Position numbers and translations under genes: made by a program. Shown one piece after another: positions 17,501 through 21,328 of a DNA stretch of 21,328 bases. This stretch comes from Calditrichia bacterium. Lineage in GTDB: Bacteria; Calditrichota; Calditrichia; RBG-13-44-9; J042. How positions within the stretch are numbered: position 1 is the first letter of the stretch; each line of letters begins with the position of its first letter. The notes under the pieces were generated by a model. That model saw only the letters and a list, made by a program, of their open reading frames with translations, was not told the DNA's origin and did no database searches. The stretch lies in the NCBI GenBank assembly GCA_030430345.1, contig JAUIFT010000002.1, positions 1 through 21,328 on the forward strand, written 5' to 3'.

Positions 17501-17611
17501 AAGGGGAGGTTTTTTAGCGGCTCGGAAACTGCAGCTGCTCAGGAAAAGGGCTAGGAGAAGGCCGTATATAATTTTGTATGAATAATTTGGTATGATGAAT
17601 TTTATCCTCAT
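14525..17611 (-). CDS. Large amidase_3-like lipoprotein with golvesin-like, FN3 and GATase-like domains
   Basis: About 1028 residues. A frame extension to 17686 starts inside a palindromic repeat. The ATG at 17611 begins a lipoprotein signal (MRIKF to LFLSSC, Cys27), so it is preferred although no strong ribosome-binding site is seen. Residues about 184-240 (ALWHSHGWYYE, WEWQR) and 480-610 (FHTDAG with His492; PAVLLELLSHHN with Glu577) look like the two halves of a zinc N-acetylmuramoyl-L-alanine amidase (amidase_3). Between them, about 263-405, lies a golvesin C-terminal-like beta domain (YTEGINPFQLGTTR, YAVYISYAAGPE). An FN3-like domain (about 640-720) and a Rossmann-type, GATase-like C-terminal region (GGNMLISGAYVGSDLF) follow. 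Such proteins are sometimes labelled xanthan lyase from the golvesin-like part. It likely cuts the peptide from peptidoglycan sugars; zinc ligands are inferred. Last gene of the minus operon. Confidence 0.8.
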   Translation of the reverse strand: MRIKFIIPNYSYKIIYGLLLALFLSSCSFRAAKKPPLPYNTNGFDASKIKAYQRIHDFLSKSIREEDPLRLHPATKIDTIFSSPTDKKLFLKFNAPFGYIPLRETDIAEVYDACRKRLQYVYPGYQISIYSDGYPIEQLVPNYFRSDASGYDRKRMPKAEQRGMPITRNADKPFQPDAGLFNRNIALWHSHGWYYEHKSQRWEWQRARVFQTVEDLLPGAFVLPYLVPMLENAGANVFLPRERDLQSNEVIVDNDSASSGQYREFTNNETHQWQTGDSGFAIGSPPYTEGINPFQLGTTREVRADSIASARAVWEADIPSDGKYAVYISYAAGPERADDAEYIVRHSGGSTTFHVNQQIGGSTWIYLGTFQFQQGAGVDSASVELSNRSRSTGATVSADAVRFGGGMGNVARNGSTSERPRFIEGARYYLQFAGMPDSLVYNVTNKPENDYIDDYRSRGEWVNFLRGAPFGPNRNREAAGLNIPIDLSLAFHTDAGRTSNDTTIGTLMIYTIEDAEGKNIFPDEMSRLANRDLGDIMQTQIVDDLRRTYDPAWKRRSLWNRPYSESFRPNVPAVLLELLSHHNFLDMKFALDPRFRFDASRSIYKGMLKFIASQHQSKYTVQPLPVSHFRAEFYGEASIRLRWQAVADSLEPSAMPDRYIVYSRREGGGFDNGVLTEQPEIIIPDLAPGEIYSYKVSAVNDGGESFPSEILSVCRLANDKAPVLIVNGFDRIAPPATLESGNIQGFADFWDQGVPDRYDMNYIGSQFGFATVSPWTNDEAPGHGASHANFETRILPGNTHDFPYIHGMAVRAAGHSFVSSSDEAVMDSLISLNPYPLVDLILGEEKETDWPKPVREKQFEAFPAKLQERIRAYCQTGGNMLISGAYVGSDLFRKMKPRRNSADPPHPDALFGIEVLKMSQLTNHADKSGKVQSIDSTFFPPEEIIQYNTGYHPEIYTVEAPDALLPVGEYARTIGRYKESNMSAGIAYDGTYRLVILGFPFETIISADQRQRLMENICRFLLGQALGN

Positions 17612-17671
17612 AAATCGGGTGTTTATGTTTTTTTGTTTTTTTATGGTTTTTGGTGGTTTTGCGTTGTTGTA

Positions 17672-17699
17672 GTAGAGACGGTTCATGAATCGTCTCTAC
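17672..17699. repeat. 28-bp near-perfect palindrome GTAGAGACG...CGTCTCTAC
   Basis: GTAGAGACG (17672-17680) and CGTCTCTAC (17691-17699) are perfect complements around GTTCATGAAT, which is itself palindromic at TTCATGAA apart from one G/T pair. It touches the 7-bp-word array on its right. From memory, palindromes of this GTAGAGACG type are dispersed in many bacterial genomes, cyanobacteria especially. It lies between the serine hydrolase and the amidase and can form a strong RNA hairpin. Confidence 0.75.
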
Positions 17700-17756
17700 G
17701 TTGATCGTTAATCGTTGTTCGAACAACAAACAACGATCAACGAACAACGATCAACG
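17699..17756. repeat. Inverted array of 7-bp words (CGTTGAT/ATCAACG type)
   Basis: The left arm is CGTTGAT, CGTTAAT, CGTTGTT (17699-17719). The right arm is five heptamers (17722-17756) alternating AACAACG and ATCAACG after one variant, including a perfect 14-bp unit repeated twice (17729-17742 and 17743-17756). Bases 17741-17756 can pair with the left arm, which carries extra bases. The serine-hydrolase stop codon (TGA, 17751-17753) lies inside an ATCAACG unit. Confidence 0.8.
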
Positions 17757-18671
17757 AAAAACCCCATCCCCGTCAGTTGCCCCCCAGGGGATTTCCGGTT
17801 CGAAATGGTGCCAGAGCATCGCCGATATGTGGCGTATCAGCTCCCAGCCTTCGTTATCATGTTCCCAGCTCTGGTCCTGCTGGTTCTTGGTAATAATGCA
17901 AAACAGATAATCACCGGAGGGTGCATTTACCAGCACGACTTCCGAGCGGGAGCGGCTCACAGCGCCATTTTTCGAGGCGACCTGGACATACGGGGGAATT
18001 TGCGATATCGCTTCATCATCCCAATAGGGGCGGGTGAGCACCCGGTACATTTCTTCACTGGCCGCCGCTGAAACGGCTTTCTTTTCGCGAATGGTTTTCA
18101 GCAAACCGGCCATCTCGCGCGGAGATGTTTGTCCCCAACCATATTTGCGATAGTCACTGCTCCGACCCTCGGTGCGGGAGTTTACCCGGGTTGCTTCAAG
18201 TCCATGTTCAGCCAGCCAGGTATTAATCGCGGTGCCGCTGCCAGCCAGTTTTTGTAGCCAGAGGCTGGCATGGTTATCGCTGTAGGTGATCATCAGGGAT
18301 ATCAGTTTATCCAGGCTAATTTTTTTCCCTTCCTGATAAGACCAAAGAATACCGCCATCATAAGAATAATTTATGGAATCCGCAGACCAGGCCATTTCTT
18401 GTTTGTATTTCAGTTCCCCTTGTTGAATACGATCGAAAATTTTAAGCATAATCGGCACTTTGATCATACTGGCTGTCGGAAAGAGAGTATCGGCGTTTAA
18501 TGCAAAGGTTTCCCCACTTTGTAAATGCTCAACATAGATGCCCGCCTGCCCGCGGAAATTTTCAATCAGCGGCGTAATTTTCTCCTTTAACCCTTTATTC
18601 TCCGGCGTGGATAAGGGCAGAAAGGGGAGTAGTAAAACAGTGATGGCAAGAAAATGTCGGGTAGATTTCAT
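17751..18671 (-). CDS. Class A beta-lactamase-fold serine hydrolase
   Basis: 306 residues. The signal peptide (about 1-22) predicts a periplasmic enzyme. The active-site frame of class A beta-lactamases and related penicillin-recognising enzymes is present: Ser68-x-x-Lys71 in TASMIK, Ser131-Asp132-Asn133 in YSDN, and Lys234-Asn235-Gly236 in place of the usual KTG. The omega-loop motif ExxLN is not conserved: after TRV (161-163) come SRTEGRSSD, so the deacylating Glu166/Asn170 pair is missing or shifted. A true penicillinase is therefore unlikely; an acyl-enzyme hydrolase acting on peptide or ester bonds, perhaps on muropeptides, fits the operon better. ATG follows AAGGA at 5 nt. It lies 52 bp after the muramidase gene. 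Its stop codon lies in a 7-bp-word repeat. Confidence 0.87.
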   Translation of the reverse strand: MKSTRHFLAITVLLLPFLPLSTPENKGLKEKITPLIENFRGQAGIYVEHLQSGETFALNADTLFPTASMIKVPIMLKIFDRIQQGELKYKQEMAWSADSINYSYDGGILWSYQEGKKISLDKLISLMITYSDNHASLWLQKLAGSGTAINTWLAEHGLEATRVNSRTEGRSSDYRKYGWGQTSPREMAGLLKTIREKKAVSAAASEEMYRVLTRPYWDDEAISQIPPYVQVASKNGAVSRSRSEVVLVNAPSGDYLFCIITKNQQDQSWEHDNEGWELIRHISAMLWHHFEPEIPWGATDGDGVFR

Positions 18672-18723
18672 GAGTGTCCTTTTTTAAGGAGTTTCGTTTT
18701 GATGCTTGGCTACCAACAGTTTT

Positions 18724-19968
18724 TTAATACAGCAAATATTTTTCACGTATCCCCAGAAAAGTGACCAGTGGTGTTTGCCAGTCGTTAACCAGCGCACTCA
18801 CTGATTTCCCGGCGATGATGCCTTCCCGGATCGCATTATTACCGCAAAGGCGGTCAAAATGTTTAACATGCCACTTCAGGCTGTCCGCATACATTTGATG
18901 AACGGTATTGACGATGTGAATGCCGGTGAGGTAAGGGCTAAAAGCCTCGCGATCATCTACCTGAATAAATGCGCCTTCACAGCGCTTATCCTGATGTTTC
19001 GGATATTTCGATGCGCCGGGAGTCGACACCGGGGTAAAGCTGGTGTCGATAAATTTCACACCCGGTAGTTGTAACTTATTCAGGGCGCCGGTAAAAGCTT
19101 TCCCATCAATCCAGGGGGCGCCAAAAATTTGAAAAGGCTGGCTGGTGCCCCGTCCTTCGGAAAGATTCGTCCCTTCCAGGAGGCAAATGCCCGGGTAAAC
19201 GATCGCTGAAGTTAGGTCGGGAATATTCGGGGATGGCTTGATAAACGGCAGGCCGCTTTCATCATACCATTGCGAGCGTTGCCAGTTTTTCATGGGGATG
19301 ATCGTTAAGTCTGCCTGAAGCTGATCGCCCAGCCAGTTTTCCTTATTGAACATGGTTGCCAGCTCACCGACCGTCATGCCATGCACGACCGGCATCGGAT
19401 AGAGGCCGACAAATGTCGCGTACTCCGGTAACAATATATTACCTTCAACTTTGTCGCCGCTGATAGGATTGGGCCGGTCCAGCACAACAAATTGTTTACC
19501 CTGTTCCGCCGCCGCCTGCATGCCATAGGCCATGGTATAAATGTAGGTGTAGAAGCGGGCGCCAACGTCCTGAATATCGAAGACGACTACATCTACATTC
19601 GCGAGCATCTCCTCGCTTGGTTTGCGGGTTTTTCCATATAGACTGTAAATTGGAATTTCACTGACGGGGTCTTTCTGATCATCAATTTTTTCCCCGGCGT
19701 CAGCTTTGCCGCGAATGCCGTGTTCCGGACCAAAAAAGGCCGTTACCCGCACATCCGGCATCGCAAGAAAAATATCGCTGATATGTTCCCCGTTGCTGTT
19801 GTAAGCAGTATGATTCGTTATAATTCCAACGCGTTTCCCCTGAAAAAGATCTTGGTATTCATTCACCTGATCCAGGCCAGTCAGTGTTTTTTCAGAAACT
19901 TGCTCTGCAGCAGTGCACCCGATTAAAAATGCAGATAAGAGCAGTAAAATTAACAGATTCGCTTTCAT
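18724..19968 (-). CDS. namZ: Exo-beta-N-acetylmuramidase NamZ (DUF1343, GH171), lipoprotein
   Basis: 414 residues. The open frame extends to 20193 inside the upstream gene, but the ATG at 19968 begins a lipoprotein signal (MKANLL to AFLIGC, Cys18) and has GTGGA upstream, so it is the start. The rest is a full-length DUF1343 protein: GKRVGIITNHTA (44-55), FFGPEHGIRG (78-87, with the conserved Glu82-His83), FDIQDVGARFYTYIYTM, VLDRPNPISG, EGTNLSEGRGTSQPF and GASKYPKHQDKRCEG. NamZ enzymes of Bacillus subtilis and Tannerella forsythia release terminal N-acetylmuramic acid from the non-reducing end of peptidoglycan chains and muropeptides. Here it would act as a membrane-anchored periplasmic enzyme. 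It starts 10 bp after the acetyltransferase stop, so the two are almost certainly co-transcribed. Confidence 0.92.
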   Translation of the reverse strand: MKANLLILLLLSAFLIGCTAAEQVSEKTLTGLDQVNEYQDLFQGKRVGIITNHTAYNSNGEHISDIFLAMPDVRVTAFFGPEHGIRGKADAGEKIDDQKDPVSEIPIYSLYGKTRKPSEEMLANVDVVVFDIQDVGARFYTYIYTMAYGMQAAAEQGKQFVVLDRPNPISGDKVEGNILLPEYATFVGLYPMPVVHGMTVGELATMFNKENWLGDQLQADLTIIPMKNWQRSQWYDESGLPFIKPSPNIPDLTSAIVYPGICLLEGTNLSEGRGTSQPFQIFGAPWIDGKAFTGALNKLQLPGVKFIDTSFTPVSTPGASKYPKHQDKRCEGAFIQVDDREAFSPYLTGIHIVNTVHQMYADSLKWHVKHFDRLCGNNAIREGIIAGKSVSALVNDWQTPLVTFLGIREKYLLY

Positions 19969-19978
19969 AAAATTCCAC

Positions 19979-21076
19979 TTATATTTTAATGAAAATTTTT
20001 CTTCGGTACATCCACGCCGCCACGGCAAATAACAATAAAACCTGCCCGATGGCATATCCGAGGGAAGCATTGTACGGACCGAGCCAACTGGTGAAGAATG
20101 TATTGTAAATCCAACCTTTAAGAGAAATATCGCCACCTTCCCCGGCAAATTTGACGTGGATGAAAATACGCGCAATAATTCCGGACAACACAAAGACAGT
20201 TATGGGGTTCACGCCATAAATGACTGCCGGCTTCGCCCAACGATCGATTTTCTGCACATCGATGAGCCAGTAACAAAATGCCAGGAATTGCAAAGCGGCA
20301 CCGGTGGTGAAAACCACGTATGAACTGGTCCAGAGCGCTTTGTTTATGGGGAAAAGAATGTCCCAGAATAACCCGGTGATGATCGCGATCCAGCCGGCAA
20401 CAAACATCCAGCCGGTTATCTCCGTTCGCTCCCGCTCCGAACGAAGCCAATAGCCGGTAAGCACGCCGCTGAGTGTGGTTGCCAGTGCCGGTATAGTGCT
20501 GAGAATGCCTTCCGGATCCCAGGTCGGTTTCCAGATGTGCCCTTTCAGCAGATTAAAATCCACATACGCGGCAAGATTGCCCTCGATGCTAAGGTCCCCG
20601 GCGCCATAACCCGGCACGGGAATTAAGGTCATTATACCCCAGTAAAAAAGTAGCAGTCCAGCGGTAATGGCTATTTGCTGTTTAAGATTAGTGTGGAGAC
20701 AAAGGATGGCCACGATACAATAGCAAACCGCAATCCTTTGCAGAACGCCGGGAATACGTACCGTTGCGAATTCGAAAAATGGGAAAAGAGCGAGGAAGAG
20801 CCCCAGGACAAACAGTATGATCGTCCGGCGAAAGATTTTCCGGTAAATTTCTCCCTGCGTCAAATTCTCCTTCTGTTTGGCCAGGGAATAAGTCATGGAA
20901 ACACCAACAATGAATAGGAAGAAGGGAAAAATAAAATCCGTGGGTGTCCAGCCGTGCCACGCTGCGTGGCCCAGCGGCGCATAAATAGATCCCCAACTGC
21001 CGGGATTGTTTACCAGAATCATACCGGCAATAGTAATGCCGCGAAATGCATCCAGAGAAACCAAACGTTCATTCAT
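19979..21076 (-). CDS. NagX/HGSNAT-like membrane acyltransferase
   Basis: 365 residues with about 10-11 membrane segments. The N-terminus RLVSLDAFRGITIAGMILVNNPG and the following GHAAWHGWTPTDFIFPFFLFIVG match the heparan-alpha-glucosaminide N-acetyltransferase (DUF5009/NagX) family. His37 in that motif corresponds to the acetyl-accepting histidine of the human enzyme. RIPGVLQRIAVCY (about 108-120) and DPEGILSTIPAL are further family motifs. The human relative moves acetyl from cytosolic acetyl-CoA to glucosamine across the membrane; bacterial members occur in amino-sugar loci with less certain roles. ATG follows AGGA at 6 nt. It is the first gene of the minus operon, with the muramidase 10 bp downstream, which suggests acetylation of an amino sugar from peptidoglycan or of an imported sugar. 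The gene symbol is left blank because the family is broad. Confidence 0.88.
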   Translation of the reverse strand: MNERLVSLDAFRGITIAGMILVNNPGSWGSIYAPLGHAAWHGWTPTDFIFPFFLFIVGVSMTYSLAKQKENLTQGEIYRKIFRRTIILFVLGLFLALFPFFEFATVRIPGVLQRIAVCYCIVAILCLHTNLKQQIAITAGLLLFYWGIMTLIPVPGYGAGDLSIEGNLAAYVDFNLLKGHIWKPTWDPEGILSTIPALATTLSGVLTGYWLRSERERTEITGWMFVAGWIAIITGLFWDILFPINKALWTSSYVVFTTGAALQFLAFCYWLIDVQKIDRWAKPAVIYGVNPITVFVLSGIIARIFIHVKFAGEGGDISLKGWIYNTFFTSWLGPYNASLGYAIGQVLLLFAVAAWMYRRKIFIKI

Positions 21077-21328
21077 AATTTGTCCTGTTCACCTTCACGG
21101 TATAAAAAGTAACTTTCAATAACCTGATAATTCCTGGTGGCGGTCAGTGTTTATGTCATCGACGATGTTCATTGTGCAGCGCGGCGGCGCGGAGAAATTT
21201 CTTCTTGAAGTTATTTTTACCTCGAAATACGCTCTGACTTTACACTTAAACTGTCAACTTCACAGTCACTGAACTGAAAACTAGAAGAGATAGAGGCCGC
21301 CGCTCCGAGACAGGCTGCCAGTGGCCGC
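21077..21328. other. Upstream region of the right-hand operon, no gene seen
   Basis: 252 bp to the window edge. A perfect TTGACA on the minus strand (21257-21252) has no acceptable -10 at 16-18 nt, and no complete promoter can be named. Bases 21236-21283 contain several AACT words at 7-bp or irregular spacing, reminiscent of the 7-bp-word arrays but too irregular to call. Confidence 0.4.

Noticed and set aside
17612..17686. 25-residue N-terminal extension of the amidase
   Set aside because: It begins within the TTCATGAA centre of a palindrome and precedes a clear lipoprotein signal that starts at 17611.
17722..17756. CRISPR-like or VNTR reading of the tandem repeats
   Set aside because: The units are contiguous 7-mers without unique spacers, and no cas genes are present.
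19969..20193. 75-residue extension of the NamZ frame
   Set aside because: It lies within the acetyltransferase coding sequence and would bury the lipoprotein signal peptide.
21252..21257. TTGACA on the minus strand as promoter of the right-hand operon
   Set aside because: No sequence resembling a -10 box occurs at 16-18 nt, so I did not call a promoter.
21236..21283. Fourth heptamer array
   Set aside because: AACT words recur, but spacing is a mix of 7, 16 and other distances and arms do not pair convincingly.

Overview
The window looks like chromosomal DNA from a Gram-negative member of the FCB (Bacteroidota-like) lineages, for example a Calditrichota, Ignavibacteriota or KSB1-type bacterium. 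The signs are a large TonB-dependent receptor with a carboxypeptidase-regulatory-like N-terminus, signal peptides ending in FAQ, two LxxC-type lipoproteins, and one secreted esterase with a C-terminal type IX secretion (T9SS) sorting domain. The exact phylum is an inference. There are no rRNA, tRNA, CRISPR or transposase genes.

Layout. (1) Bases 1-5059, minus strand: a FadR-type GntR regulator, then a TonB-dependent receptor, then a secreted protein that runs off the left edge. (2) Bases 5060-5423: a divergent control region holding a good sigma70-like promoter, a perfect 7+3+7 inverted repeat at the expected start of the regulator transcript, and a ~120-bp imperfect palindrome. (3) Bases 5424-14438, plus strand: a GH38-like alpha-mannosidase-related enzyme with no signal peptide, a secreted beta-propeller protein (DUF4185/GH43-like) with an extra beta domain spliced in, a secreted alpha/beta esterase with a T9SS tail, and a sialate O-acetylesterase-like SGNH enzyme. 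(4) Bases 14525-21076, minus strand, converging on block 3: transcription runs from a NagX/HGSNAT-like membrane acetyltransferase, to a NamZ (DUF1343, GH171) exo-N-acetylmuramidase lipoprotein, to a class A beta-lactamase-fold serine hydrolase, to a very large amidase_3-like lipoprotein.

Taken together the window reads as a glycan and cell-wall-sugar scavenging locus. The TonB receptor and its partner would handle uptake, the plus-strand block would deacylate and cleave glycans, and the right-hand operon would process peptidoglycan fragments (peptide removal, MurNAc release, amino-sugar N-acetylation). No SusD, sugar kinase, MurQ or permease is present here, so the substrate is inferred, not shown.

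The most unusual structure is non-coding. Three gene-end regions (1212-1282, 14436-14541 and 17699-17756) are built from 7-bp words arranged as inverted arrays. Each uses a different word, and together they supply the stop codons of four genes. Separate 9- and 10-bp word repeats, and a 12-mer present in inverted orientation on both sides of the GH38-like gene, suggest several families of short-word repeats. Several gene starts were placed downstream of the longest possible start, because the ribosome-binding site or signal peptide points there.
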